Shown here piece after piece: positions 47,140-55,373 of a DNA stretch of 64,000 nt. The DNA is from JBGVSA01 sp047605765. GTDB taxonomy: Bacteria; Pseudomonadota; Gammaproteobacteria; Burkholderiales; Rhodocyclaceae. The stretch covers positions 1 to 64,000 of the forward strand of contig JASGFB010000003.1 in assembly GCA_047605765.1 (NCBI GenBank), written 5' to 3'. Below the pieces are notes generated by a model. The model searched no databases. It saw nothing but the letters and a program-made list of their open reading frames with translations, and was not told where the DNA came from. Each line of letters starts with the position of its first letter. The first letter of the stretch is position 1. A program made the translations under genes and the position numbers.

Positions 47140-47592
47140 TTATTTGCCGACCTTGTCCCGCATCAGACGGCCTTTTTCACGTTCCCAGTCGCGTTTTTTC
47201 TCGGTTTCGCGCTTGTCGTAGAGCTTTTTGCCCTTGGCCAGGCCCACTTCGGCCTTGATGCGCCCGCGCGTGTAATGCAGGTCGAGTGGCACCAGCGTGT
47301 AACCAGCGCGTTCATTCTTGCCGATCAGTGTACTGATCTCGGCCGCATGCAGGAGCAGCTTGCGGGTGCGGGTGGGGTCGGCGTGCACATGGGTCGATGC
47401 CGAGGTCAGCGGGCTGATGTGCATGCCGATGATGAAGATCTCGCTGCCGCGTACCATGATGTACGCCTCTTTGATGTTGGCGCGACCGGCGCGGATGGCC
47501 TTGACCTCCCACCCCTGCAGGGCGAGGCCCGCCTCGAAGCGTTCTTCGATGAAGTACTCGTGGAATGCCTTGCGATTGTCGATGATGCTCAT
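47140..47592 (-). CDS. smpB: SsrA-binding protein SmpB
   Basis: Partner of tmRNA in trans-translation rescue of stalled ribosomes. 150 residues; ALQGWEVKAIRAGRANIKEA, GMHISP and the basic tail GLAKGKKLYDKRETEKKRDW are the family features. Divergent from ratA, as in other betaproteobacteria. Confidence 0.97.
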   Translation of the reverse strand: MSIIDNRKAFHEYFIEERFEAGLALQGWEVKAIRAGRANIKEAYIMVRGSEIFIIGMHISPLTSASTHVHADPTRTRKLLLHAAEISTLIGKNERAGYTLVPLDLHYTRGRIKAEVGLAKGKKLYDKRETEKKRDWEREKGRLMRDKVGK

Positions 47593-47758
47593 GGAATGTT
47601 CTTCTTATAAGGTTGGCCAGGCGGCGTGGACTGGCTGGCGGTGCGATGGGCCCGGTTCGCACCGCTTGGGCAGCGCTTCGCGTCGATGGTTCGGAGCTGC
47701 GCCATGTTCGGCTAAAATCGCCATTTTAGCAGCGCCGCGCCCGGCGGCAGGGGACAGG

Positions 47759-48202
47759 ATGTCCGAAGTCAAAAAGGTTGTGTTGATAGAGCGCACCCCC
47801 GTCCAGATGTTTGAACTGGTCGATGGGTGCGAGGACTACCCGCGCTTCCTGCCTTGGTGCAGTGGCACCGAGGTGTCCGAGCGCACGCCCGAGAGGACCG
47901 TGGCGACGCTGCACATCAACTACCACGGCATCAAGTCGCAATTCACCACCGAGAACACCAAGGACGCGCCGCACATGATGACCCTGCGGCTGCGCGAAGG
48001 CCCGTTCCGCATGCTGGAAGGTGAATGGCGCTTCATCCCCCTGGGCGAGCAGGCCTGCAAGATTGAATTCCGCTTGCAATACGAGTTCTCGAACAAGCTG
48101 CTCGAACGCGTCGTCGGGCCGGTGTTCAACATGATCGCCAACACCTTCGTCGACGCTTTCGTCAAACGCGCCGAGCAGGTCTATGGCGCGGGGGCGGCGT
48201 GA
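47759..48202 (+). CDS. ratA: RatA/START-like protein (coenzyme Q-binding family)
   Basis: 147 residues of the COQ10/START fold, from the ATG at 47759 behind GGACAGG. Signature: RTPVQMFELVDGCEDYPRFL, then PWCSG near the start and FVDAFVKRAEQVYG at the end. In E. coli the homologue was described as a ribosome-association toxin, while family relatives bind ubiquinone; the real role is disputed. Its stop overlaps the rnfH start, giving the usual ratA-rnfH pair beside smpB. Confidence 0.88.
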   Translation: MSEVKKVVLIERTPVQMFELVDGCEDYPRFLPWCSGTEVSERTPERTVATLHINYHGIKSQFTTENTKDAPHMMTLRLREGPFRMLEGEWRFIPLGEQACKIEFRLQYEFSNKLLERVVGPVFNMIANTFVDAFVKRAEQVYGAGAA

Positions 48203-48531
48203 GCACGACAGACAGCATCCCGGTGCAGGTCTGCTACGCCTTGCCGGACCGCCAGGATCTGGTGAGCCTGTCGCTGCCGCAGGGCTGTACGGCACGGCAG
48301 GCCATCGAAGCCTCCGGCTTGCTGCAGAAGCACCCGGATATCGATGTGGACGGCGACAACAAGATCGGCGTGTTTGGCAAGCTGGTGACGCTCACCACGC
48401 CACTGCGGGCGCACGATCGCGTCGAAATCTACCGTCCGTTGGTTGCCGACCCGAAGGAAGTGCGGCGGCGGCGCGCCGCTGAAGGCAAGACCCTCAAGAA
48501 AGGCGCGCCGGATCTGCCCAAGGCGGGCTGA
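48199..48531 (+). CDS. rnfH: RnfH family protein (UPF0125)
   Basis: Ubiquitin-like beta-grasp protein of 110 residues from a GTG at 48199 that overlaps the ratA stop. IPVQVCYALPDRQDLVSLSL and DRVEIYRPLVADPKEVRRRR are the family signatures. Function is uncertain (named from a link with rnf genes, and also proposed as an antitoxin-like partner of RatA). Confidence 0.88.
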   Translation: MSTTDSIPVQVCYALPDRQDLVSLSLPQGCTARQAIEASGLLQKHPDIDVDGDNKIGVFGKLVTLTTPLRAHDRVEIYRPLVADPKEVRRRRAAEGKTLKKGAPDLPKAG

Positions 48532-48540
48532 ACACCCCGG

Positions 48541-49020
48541 TCAGGCGCCGCATTCCTTCGACAGTATGTCGCGCAGGCGTTGGCTTTCAGCCTTGCGCTC
48601 GGCGTCGCCGAAGACTTCGACTTCACCCTTGTCGTTGGTGTGGCCCATGCGTGCGCCGCTGTCGACGGCGGCCAGTTGGCGGCGGATTTCGGCGCATTGC
48701 GCATCGCGCTGCGCCCGCTTGGCATCGGCTTCCTGCTGTTTGGCGTTTTTTTCGGATTGCTCGGCGCGGCGTTGGCGGAATTCCTGGTCTTTTTCCTGCC
48801 ACGACTTGGAGCCGGCGACTGGGGCGGAGGCCGTGGCTGCGGTTGCCGGCGCCGCGGCCGCGCCGCGCGCGCCGCTGGTCACTTTGGCGTCCACGCCGGG
48901 GGGCGGCTGGTCGGAATAATGGACGCTGCCTTTGGCGTCCTTCCAGGTGTAGATCTGCGCCTGCACCGTGCCGGCCAGGGCCAGCAACGCCAGCGCTGCA
49001 AGCGTTCCGCTCTTCGACAT
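48541..49020 (-). CDS. DUF4124-domain exported protein
   Basis: 159 residues. Signal peptide (MSKSGTLAALALLALAGTVQA), then the DUF4124 motif IYTWKDAKGSVHYSDQPPPG, followed by a low-complexity alanine/lysine/glutamine linker (residues about 48-115) and a charged helical tail. Family members are periplasmic proteins of unknown function. Convergent with rnfH (9-base gap) and divergent from guaB. Confidence 0.85.
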   Translation of the reverse strand: MSKSGTLAALALLALAGTVQAQIYTWKDAKGSVHYSDQPPPGVDAKVTSGARGAAAAPATAATASAPVAGSKSWQEKDQEFRQRRAEQSEKNAKQQEADAKRAQRDAQCAEIRRQLAAVDSGARMGHTNDKGEVEVFGDAERKAESQRLRDILSKECGA

Positions 49021-49084
49021 TTACCGTACTCCCTTCATGGCTTCCATCACCGGCGTGTGGCGAACACGCCGATACAAATGGATT

Positions 49085-49113
49085 TTGCGGACCTCTATTG
49101 AGGTCCGTATAAT
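49085..49113 (+). promoter_or_regulatory. guaB promoter with a palindromic spacer
   Basis: -35 TTGCGG at 49085-49090, 17-bp spacer, perfect -10 TATAAT at 49108-49113. The 20 bases 49088-49107 read CGGACCTC-TATT-GAGGTCCG, an 8-bp perfect inverted repeat that overlaps the end of the -35 and fills the spacer. This looks like a repressor operator. Confidence 0.75.
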
Positions 49114-49140
49114 ATTGATTTGCCGGCAAGGATTATAAAC

Positions 49141-50601
49141 ATGCGGTTGATCCAGAAGGCATTGACGTTCGACGACGTCTTGCTCGTTCCCGCCCATTCC
49201 GACGTTCTTCCTCGCGACGTCAGTCTTGCAACGCAACTGACCCGCAACATCCAGCTGAATATCCCCCTCGTGTCCTCCGCCATGGACACGGTGACCGAAT
49301 CCCGTCTTGCCATTGCCCTCGCCCAGGAAGGCGGCATCGGCATCATCCACAAGAACATTCCCGCCGCCGAACAGGCCCTCGAAGTGGCCAAGGTGAAGCG
49401 TTTCGAATCCGGCGTGCTGCGCGATCCCATCACCGTTCCGCCCACCATGCTGGTGCGTGAGCTGATGGCGCTGACGCGTTCGCACAAGATTTCCGGCGTG
49501 CCGGTGGTCGAAGGCAAGCAGGTCATCGGCATCATCACCAACCGCGACACCCGTTTCGAAACCAACCTCGACCAGCCCGTGGCCAACGTCATGACGCCGC
49601 GCGACCGTCTGGTCACGGTGCCCGAAGGCACCTCGCTCGACGACGCCAAGGCGCTGATGCACCGCCACCGCCTCGAACGCGTGCTGGTTCTGAAGGAATC
49701 CGGCGAGCTGTACGGCCTCATCACCGTCAAGGACATCCTCAAGTCGACCGAACACCCGCTGGCCTGCAAGGACAGCCATGGCCGCCTGCGCGTTGGCGCG
49801 GCCGTCGGCGTTGGCGCCGGCACCGAAGAACGCTGCGAGCGCCTGGCCGATGCCGGCGTGGATGTCATCGTGGTCGATACCGCGCATGGTCACTCCAAGG
49901 GCGTGCTCGAACGCGTCAATTGGGTCAAGAAGCATTTTCCGCAAATCGAAGTCATCGGCGGCAACATTGCGACGGGCGATGCCGCCAAGGCGCTGGTCGA
50001 CGCGGGCGCGGACGCCGTCAAGGTCGGTATCGGCCCCGGCTCGATCTGCACCACCCGCATCGTGGCCGGCGTGGGCGTGCCGCAGATCACCGCCGTCGAC
50101 GGTGTGGCCGAGGCCCTGAGCAAGGTTGGCGTACCGCTGATCGCCGATGGCGGCATTCGTTACTCGGGCGATATCGCCAAGGCCATCGCGGCCGGCGCCT
50201 ACAGCGTGATGCTGGGCGGCCTGTTCGCCGGTACCGAAGAATCGCCGGGCGAGACCGTGCTGTTCCAGGGCCGTTCGTACAAGGCGTATCGCGGCATGGG
50301 TTCGCTGGGCGCCATGCAGCAAGGCTCGGCCGACCGTTATTTCCAGGAAACCGATGCCAACGTCGACAAGCTGGTGCCGGAAGGCATCGAAGGTCGCGTG
50401 CCTTACAAGGGCGTGGTGTCGGCGGTCATCCATCAACTGATGGGCGGCCTGCGCGCCTCGATGGGCTATGTCGGCTGCCATACGGTCGAAGACATGCGTA
50501 CGCGCGCCGAATTCGTCGAGATCACCTCGGCGGGCATGCGGGAATCCCACGTCCACGACGTGCAGATCACGCGTGAAGCGCCCAACTACCGCGTGGAGTA
50601 A
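49141..50601 (+). CDS. guaB: Inosine-5'-monophosphate dehydrogenase
   Basis: Converts IMP to XMP with NAD, the committed step to GMP. 486 residues from the ATG at 49141. TIM barrel interrupted by a CBS pair (about residues 94-205), catalytic C303 (GPGSICTTR), the flap region near residues 390-410 and the C-terminal SHVHDVQITREAPNY. Promoter carries a palindrome; guaA follows after 95 bases with an intervening hairpin. Confidence 0.98.
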   Translation: MRLIQKALTFDDVLLVPAHSDVLPRDVSLATQLTRNIQLNIPLVSSAMDTVTESRLAIALAQEGGIGIIHKNIPAAEQALEVAKVKRFESGVLRDPITVPPTMLVRELMALTRSHKISGVPVVEGKQVIGIITNRDTRFETNLDQPVANVMTPRDRLVTVPEGTSLDDAKALMHRHRLERVLVLKESGELYGLITVKDILKSTEHPLACKDSHGRLRVGAAVGVGAGTEERCERLADAGVDVIVVDTAHGHSKGVLERVNWVKKHFPQIEVIGGNIATGDAAKALVDAGADAVKVGIGPGSICTTRIVAGVGVPQITAVDGVAEALSKVGVPLIADGGIRYSGDIAKAIAAGAYSVMLGGLFAGTEESPGETVLFQGRSYKAYRGMGSLGAMQQGSADRYFQETDANVDKLVPEGIEGRVPYKGVVSAVIHQLMGGLRASMGYVGCHTVEDMRTRAEFVEITSAGMRESHVHDVQITREAPNYRVE

Positions 50602-50626
50602 GCGGGGTAGTCGATCAAGTAGTTCC

Positions 50627-50658
50627 GCAGCGGCCAACTGGCCGCTGCGTTGTTTCTG
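50627..50658 (+). terminator. Hairpin between guaB and guaA
   Basis: GCAGCGGCC-AACT-GGCCGCTGC (9-bp stem, 4-nt loop) followed by GTTGTTTCTG. A weak terminator or attenuator that would lower guaA relative to guaB. Confidence 0.55.
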
Positions 50659-50696
50659 TGCCGGGCTTTGCCAACCGCTCAACTTTTATCACGACA

Positions 50697-52280
50697 ATGC
50701 ACGACAAAATCCTGATTCTCGATTTCGGCTCTCAAGTCACTCAATTGATTGCCCGTCGCGTGCGCGAAGCGCACGTGTTCTGCGAAATCCATCCCGCCGA
50801 CGTCAGTGATGAGTTCGTGCGCAACTATGGCGCCAAGGGGGTCATCCTGTCCGGCAGCCATATGTCGGCGTATGAAGAATCCACCGATCGCGCGCCGCAA
50901 GCCGTGTTCGAGTTGGGTGTGCCGGTGCTGGGCATCTGCTACGGCATGCAGACCATGGCGCAGCAACTCGGCGGCAAGGTCGAGGCCGGCACCGTGCGTG
51001 AATTCGGTTACGCCGAAGTGCGCGCCCACGGCCATACCAAGCTGCTCGACGGCGTTGAGGATTTTCGCAGCACCGAAGGCCACGGCATCATCAAGGTGTG
51101 GATGAGCCACGGCGACAAGGTGGCCGAACTGCCGCAGGGGTTCAGCCTGATGGCGTCGACGCCGAGCTGCCCGATCGCTGGCATGGTCGACGAAACGCGC
51201 CGCTTCTACGGTGTGCAGTTCCATCCCGAAGTCACGCATACGTTGCGTGGCGCCGAGATCCTGCAGCGCTTCGTGCGCGACATCTGCGGCTGCGCGCCCG
51301 ATTGGATCATGGGCGACTACATCGCCGAAGCGGTGCAGCGCATCCGTGAGCAAGTGGGCGACGAAGAAGTCATTCTGGGCCTGTCGGGGGGCGTCGATTC
51401 GTCCGTCGCTGCCGCGCTGATTCATCGCGCCATCGGTGACAAGCTCACCTGCGTGTTTGTCGATCATGGCCTGCTGCGCCTGAACGAAGCCGATCTCGTC
51501 ATGGACATGTTCGCCCGCAACATGGGCGTCAAGGTCATCCACGTCGATGCCACCGCGCAGTTCATGGGCAAGCTCGTCGGCGTCTCCGACCCCGAAGCCA
51601 AGCGCAAGATCATCGGCCGTGAATTCGTCGAGGTCTTCCAGGCTGAATCGGCCAAACTGACGCGTGCGAAGTGGCTGGCGCAAGGCACCATCTACCCGGA
51701 CGTCATTGAATCGGCCGGTGCCAAGACCAAGAAGGCCACCACCATCAAGAGCCACCACAACGTTGGTGGCCTGCCCGATACCCTCCACCTGAAACTGCTC
51801 GAACCGCTGCGCGAACTGTTCAAGGACGAAGTGCGCGAACTGGGTGTCGCCCTCGGCCTGCCGCACGAAATGGTCTATCGCCACCCGTTCCCCGGCCCCG
51901 GCCTGGGCGTGCGCATCCTGGGCGAAGTAAAGAAGGAATACGCCGATCTGCTGCGCCGTGCCGACGCCATCTTCATCGAAGAATTGCGCAAGACGGTGGA
52001 CGAGATCTCCGGCAAGACCTGGTACGAACTCACCAGCCAGGCCTTTGCGGTGTTCCTGCCGGTCAAGAGCGTGGGCGTGATGGGGGACGGCCGTACCTAC
52101 GAATACGTCGCCGCCCTGCGTGCCGTGCAGACGCAAGACTTCATGACGGCCCACTGGGCCCACCTGCCGCACGACCTGCTGGGCCGTGTGTCCAACCGCA
52201 TCATCAACGAAGTGCGCGGCATCAATCGCGTGGTGTACGACGTCTCGGGCAAGCCGCCTGCGACGATCGAGTGGGAGTGA
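50697..52280 (+). CDS. guaA: GMP synthase (glutamine-hydrolysing)
   Basis: Amidates XMP to GMP. 527 residues from the ATG at 50697. Class I amidotransferase domain with nucleophile C81 (LGICYGMQTMA) and the FHPEVTH His/Glu pair, the ATP-pyrophosphatase P-loop LSGGVDSSVAA, and the C-terminal dimerisation domain ending TIEWE. The 3' end of guaA is a known insertion site for islands; an integrase gene begins about 300 bases downstream. The reading frame here is complete. Confidence 0.98.
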   Translation: MHDKILILDFGSQVTQLIARRVREAHVFCEIHPADVSDEFVRNYGAKGVILSGSHMSAYEESTDRAPQAVFELGVPVLGICYGMQTMAQQLGGKVEAGTVREFGYAEVRAHGHTKLLDGVEDFRSTEGHGIIKVWMSHGDKVAELPQGFSLMASTPSCPIAGMVDETRRFYGVQFHPEVTHTLRGAEILQRFVRDICGCAPDWIMGDYIAEAVQRIREQVGDEEVILGLSGGVDSSVAAALIHRAIGDKLTCVFVDHGLLRLNEADLVMDMFARNMGVKVIHVDATAQFMGKLVGVSDPEAKRKIIGREFVEVFQAESAKLTRAKWLAQGTIYPDVIESAGAKTKKATTIKSHHNVGGLPDTLHLKLLEPLRELFKDEVRELGVALGLPHEMVYRHPFPGPGLGVRILGEVKKEYADLLRRADAIFIEELRKTVDEISGKTWYELTSQAFAVFLPVKSVGVMGDGRTYEYVAALRAVQTQDFMTAHWAHLPHDLLGRVSNRIINEVRGINRVVYDVSGKPPATIEWE

Positions 52281-52327
52281 TCCCGCGTCCGGAATGAGCT
52301 GGCATTGGCCGGCATGAAATCCGAATC

Positions 52328-52360
52328 AAGCCCTTGTTTATCAAGGGCTTTTTTGTTTTC
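52328..52360 (+). terminator. guaA terminator
   Basis: AAGCCCTTG-TTTAT-CAAGGGCTT followed by TTTTGTTTTC. Confidence 0.9.
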
Positions 52361-52421
52361 TGAGCGGTAAGTTCCGGCACTGACTGGCACCGTCAAGCAA
52401 GAATTTTTCATGGCATGGTTG

Positions 52422-52563
52422 ATGGTATCCTCACGCCATGATGCCATGATGTTGGCTCGATACCATGAAGCACTTCGCCTTCATTCATGGTATCGATGTT
52501 TACTAAGATATTGAATTTATTGGAATAAATTTGTTTTCTTGGTGGATTTTTGCGCATGGTATC
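52422..52563. repeat. Four ATGGTATC sites between guaA and the integrase gene
   Basis: ATGGTATC occurs at 52422-52429, inverted at 52459-52466, and again at 52487-52494 and 52556-52563. The middle two belong to a perfect 12-bp inverted repeat (CGATACCATGAA at 52458-52469, TTCATGGTATCG at 52484-52495). Such clustering beside a tyrosine integrase fits arm-type integrase or excisionase sites, or an autoregulatory operator. Confidence 0.7.
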
Positions 52564-52585
52564 AGACCTCCTCTGGAGTCTCGCC

Positions 52586-53788
52586 ATGTTGACCGATACC
52601 AAGCTGCGTAACCTCAAGCCCCAAGACAAGCTGTACAAGGTCGTCGATCGGGACGGCCTGTACGTGGCCGTGACGCCAGCGGGCACCATCTCGTTTCGCT
52701 ACAACTACGCCATCCACGGCCGCCAGGAGACGATGACCTTCGGCCGCTATGGAACAGGCGGGATCACGCTGGCCGAAGCCCGGGAGCGCCTGAGCGAAGC
52801 CAAGAAGATGCTGGAGGCCGGAAAGTCGCCGGCCAAGGAAAAGGCCCGGGACAAGACCCGCCTGAAAGGGGCGGAGACCTTTGGTGCCTGGGCCGAGAAA
52901 TGGCTGCGTGGTTATCAGATGGCCGACTCCACGCGCGACATGCGGCGTTCCGTATACGAGAGGGACCTCAAAGCAAAATTCGGCAATTGGAAGCTGGAGG
53001 AAATCACCCACGAAGACCTGCGGACGTTGACCGATGCCATCGTGGAGCGGGGCGCCCCGGCTACCGCCGTGCACGTGCGCGAAGTGGTGTTTCAGGTCTA
53101 CCGCTGGGCCATCGAGCGCGGCCAGAAGGTCGAGAACCCGGCGGAACTGGTGCGGCCAGCCAGCATTGCTACCTTCGAGCCGCGCGACCGCGCGCTGACT
53201 CCCGACGAGATCGCCTTGATGTATCAGTACATCGAGCGCATCGGAACGACGCCATCCATCCGGGCTGCGGCCAAGCTGCTGCTGCTTACCCTGGTGCGCA
53301 AAAGCGAACTGACGAATGCAACCTGGAGCGAGATCAATTTCAGCGAAGCGCTCTGGACCATTCCGAAAGAACGGATGAAGCGACGCAACCCGCACCTGGT
53401 GTTCCTGTCCCGGCAGGCGCTGGACATCTTCATCGCGCTGAAAACCTTTTCTGGAGGCTCGGACTACGTACTGCCGTCGAGGTATGACTCCGATGCACCC
53501 ATGAGCAGCGCCACGCTCAATCAGGTGCTGACGCTGACGTACAAGCTGGCGCAGAAGGAAGGGAAGCCGCTGGCCAAGTTTGGGCCGCACGATCTGCGGC
53601 GCACCGCCAGCACGCTGCTGCACGAGGCTGGCTACAACACCGACTGGATCGAGAAATGCCTCGCGCACGAACAGCGCGGGGTCAGGGCGGTTTATAACAA
53701 GGCCGAGTACCGCCAGCAGCGCACGGAGATGCTGCAAGACTGGGCGGACATGATCGACGAATGGACAGGTAAGGTGGCGAAGCCATGA
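52586..53788 (+). CDS. Tyrosine integrase of the guaA-inserted element
   Basis: Site-specific recombinase of 400 residues from the ATG at 52586 with GGAG upstream. N-terminal DUF4102-type arm-binding part (LTDTKLRNLKPQDKLYKVVD, GLYVAVTPAGTISFRYNY), a SAM-like core-binding domain, and the catalytic domain with R238 (LVRKSELTN), H335-x-x-R338 (PHDLRRTAS), H361 (LAHEQRG) and Tyr370 (VYNKAEY). P4-type integrases of this kind commonly target the 3' ends of tRNA genes; here the neighbour is guaA. The stop is followed closely by a small downstream gene. Confidence 0.95.
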   Translation: MLTDTKLRNLKPQDKLYKVVDRDGLYVAVTPAGTISFRYNYAIHGRQETMTFGRYGTGGITLAEARERLSEAKKMLEAGKSPAKEKARDKTRLKGAETFGAWAEKWLRGYQMADSTRDMRRSVYERDLKAKFGNWKLEEITHEDLRTLTDAIVERGAPATAVHVREVVFQVYRWAIERGQKVENPAELVRPASIATFEPRDRALTPDEIALMYQYIERIGTTPSIRAAAKLLLLTLVRKSELTNATWSEINFSEALWTIPKERMKRRNPHLVFLSRQALDIFIALKTFSGGSDYVLPSRYDSDAPMSSATLNQVLTLTYKLAQKEGKPLAKFGPHDLRRTASTLLHEAGYNTDWIEKCLAHEQRGVRAVYNKAEYRQQRTEMLQDWADMIDEWTGKVAKP

Positions 53789-53811
53789 TTCGTGTAGCCC
53801 AGGAGAGAGAA

Positions 53812-54051
53812 ATGGACGATGAGCGCCGTAGCGCCCGTATGGCGGCTGCCTTGAAAGTGGCCGAGCAGATGCAGGCGACCAGGCGGTTCGATCCGCCTCC
53901 GGCCGGCGAGGCCGATGCGTGGTCGCTGGCTTTCCATGACGAGGATGATGAATCGGGTCGCACCGTTGTACGCGGCCGTCCTGTGTGGCATCGCAAAGAC
54001 CCGTGCGACGAATGGAACCGCTTGCGTTTCACCGATGAAGGGAAGCCGTGA
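53812..54051 (+). CDS. Small hypothetical protein downstream of integrase
   Basis: 79 residues from the ATG at 53812, which has an AGGAG site; an ATG at 53785 overlapping the integrase stop is an alternative giving 88 residues. Charged sequence with a helical first half (DDERRSARMAAALKVAEQMQ) and an acidic middle. No family is recognised. It probably belongs to the integrase transcript. Confidence 0.55.
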   Translation: MDDERRSARMAAALKVAEQMQATRRFDPPPAGEADAWSLAFHDEDDESGRTVVRGRPVWHRKDPCDEWNRLRFTDEGKP

Positions 54052-54068
54052 CGCGGCGCTGAAAACCT

Positions 54069-54734
54069 ATGAAGAACCGGCATATCGAACAACTGCGTCG
54101 CAAGATGCGCGACTTTCACCGACACCACGCCTGGCGGCTGGATGGAGGCTTGTACATTCCTCACGAGTATCCGCAGGATGAAGCCGGGAAGCTGTCCTGG
54201 TGGGATGACGTCGGATTCGTTCTCAACGGTCGCCGCGTGCTCGTGTTCTGGCGTCATCCGCGCTGCGTGTACCGCGATGCCATTGAGGCGCAGGCCATGG
54301 CAGAGGTGCCGGAGCCGGCGGTTCCGAGTACCTTTGAAAAATTCCTGGCAGGGCAAGAGCCCGGCACCAAGCATTGGCGCATGGTCGGCCGTTCGCGCAA
54401 GAAGGTCGTTGGCGAAACGATGCCTCAGTCTTCTGATGAATGGCAGGGCTTTTACGATGCGGTCAGCAAGCGCCAGGGCGAGTTGGAACGCACCGGCTTA
54501 GATCTGGATGTCGTTCCTTCGTTGCGCGTCGGCTGGTGCCCGACGGCTACTACGGTCGATCTGGTTGCACCGATTGAAGTTCGCTCAGAGGCAGATGTTC
54601 GCGTGTTGGCAGCGCTGGCCAGACGACTGTTGAAGCGCGAGACGACCATTGCCGATGAATGGCCCGGCTATTGCTATGGACGCAAAGCCTGGGGGGAAGA
54701 GCAGAGGGGTGAGGCCGGCTTCACAGCTTCTTGA
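54069..54734 (+). CDS. Hypothetical protein of the island
   Basis: 221 residues from the ATG at 54069. It is soluble and rich in Trp and Arg (HHAWRLDGGLYIPHEYPQDE, WWDDVGFVLNGRRVLVFWRHP). No family is recognised. The C-terminal part (VDLVAPIEVRSEADVRVLAA) has a beta-alpha pattern. The 3' end overlaps the convergent XRE-type regulator gene by 14 bases. Confidence 0.6.
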   Translation: MKNRHIEQLRRKMRDFHRHHAWRLDGGLYIPHEYPQDEAGKLSWWDDVGFVLNGRRVLVFWRHPRCVYRDAIEAQAMAEVPEPAVPSTFEKFLAGQEPGTKHWRMVGRSRKKVVGETMPQSSDEWQGFYDAVSKRQGELERTGLDLDVVPSLRVGWCPTATTVDLVAPIEVRSEADVRVLAALARRLLKRETTIADEWPGYCYGRKAWGEEQRGEAGFTAS

Positions 54735-54939
54735 TGACATCGGACGGTGCGGCCTTGCAGGCTTCGCACCAATCGAGGAATTCGACCAGATCGACATACT
54801 GCTCGCCTCGCTCGACCTTGGACACGTAGCTTTGGCCCCGATCGAGTTTCAAGGCGAGTTCCACCTGCGTGAGCCGCGCTTGCAGGCGCGTCTCGCGGAG
54901 AACCTGCCTGATTGTCTCGTAGCGGGGACCATATAGCAT
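54721..54939 (-). CDS. XRE-family helix-turn-helix regulator
   Basis: 72 residues from the ATG at 54939. The HTH motif TRLQARLTQVELALKLDRGQ, then SYVSKVERG, is the Cro/CI type, and the end (PSDVIKKL) completes a compact single domain. The start codon lies inside a 9-bp perfect inverted repeat, the pattern of an autoregulated repressor. It may hold the divergent genes to its right quiet. Confidence 0.85.
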   Translation of the reverse strand: MLYGPRYETIRQVLRETRLQARLTQVELALKLDRGQSYVSKVERGEQYVDLVEFLDWCEACKAAPSDVIKKL

Positions 54940-54953
54940 CTTTCGATGCTATA
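54932..54953. promoter_or_regulatory. Perfect palindrome over the start of the XRE gene
   Basis: TATAGCATC-TTTC-GATGCTATA: 9-bp arms with a 4-nt centre covering the ATG (54937-54939) and the region upstream of it on the minus strand. Likely operator of the regulator. Confidence 0.75.
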
Positions 54954-55036
54954 GTCCGCATTGGAATATTCGATTTTAGACTATTCCATGTATCTTTCGA
55001 GAGCGTAGCCGCGTGGCTTTTGAACAGGTGAGGATT

Positions 55037-55234
55037 ATGTTGAACACGAAACTCGTGCTGGTAGTGCTGGCAGTTGTCGTCGTTGTGGGAGTAGTTGTTG
55101 TCAAGGTCATGCCCGGCGATACACAGGTCGTGAGCAAGGCCGAGGAAAAACTACCGCCTGGTGCAACTCCTTTGCCTGGGACCAAGGGCTTCTATCACGC
55201 CGAAGTCAAACATTCGCCGGCGAAAGAGTTCTGA
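55037..55234 (+). CDS. Small single-helix membrane protein
   Basis: 65 residues from the ATG at 55037, after a GGTGAGGA site. One strongly hydrophobic helix (LVLVVLAVVVVVGVVVVKVM) and a polar tail with PGDTQVVSKAEEKLPPGATP. It may be a plasmid-type small membrane or entry-exclusion-like protein, but no family is recognised. Confidence 0.45.
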   Translation: MLNTKLVLVVLAVVVVVGVVVVKVMPGDTQVVSKAEEKLPPGATPLPGTKGFYHAEVKHSPAKEF

Positions 55235-55373
55235 CGAACTGCACGTCACCAGCCATGCTCGGGTCATGTTGATGTTTCCAGGTCGATGAGTGTACTTTCA
55301 AGCGGCCACAGCCAATGAATAGCCACGGGTGTTAGGCACAGCGATATTGTTGGTGGTTCACTGATTGGTCATA

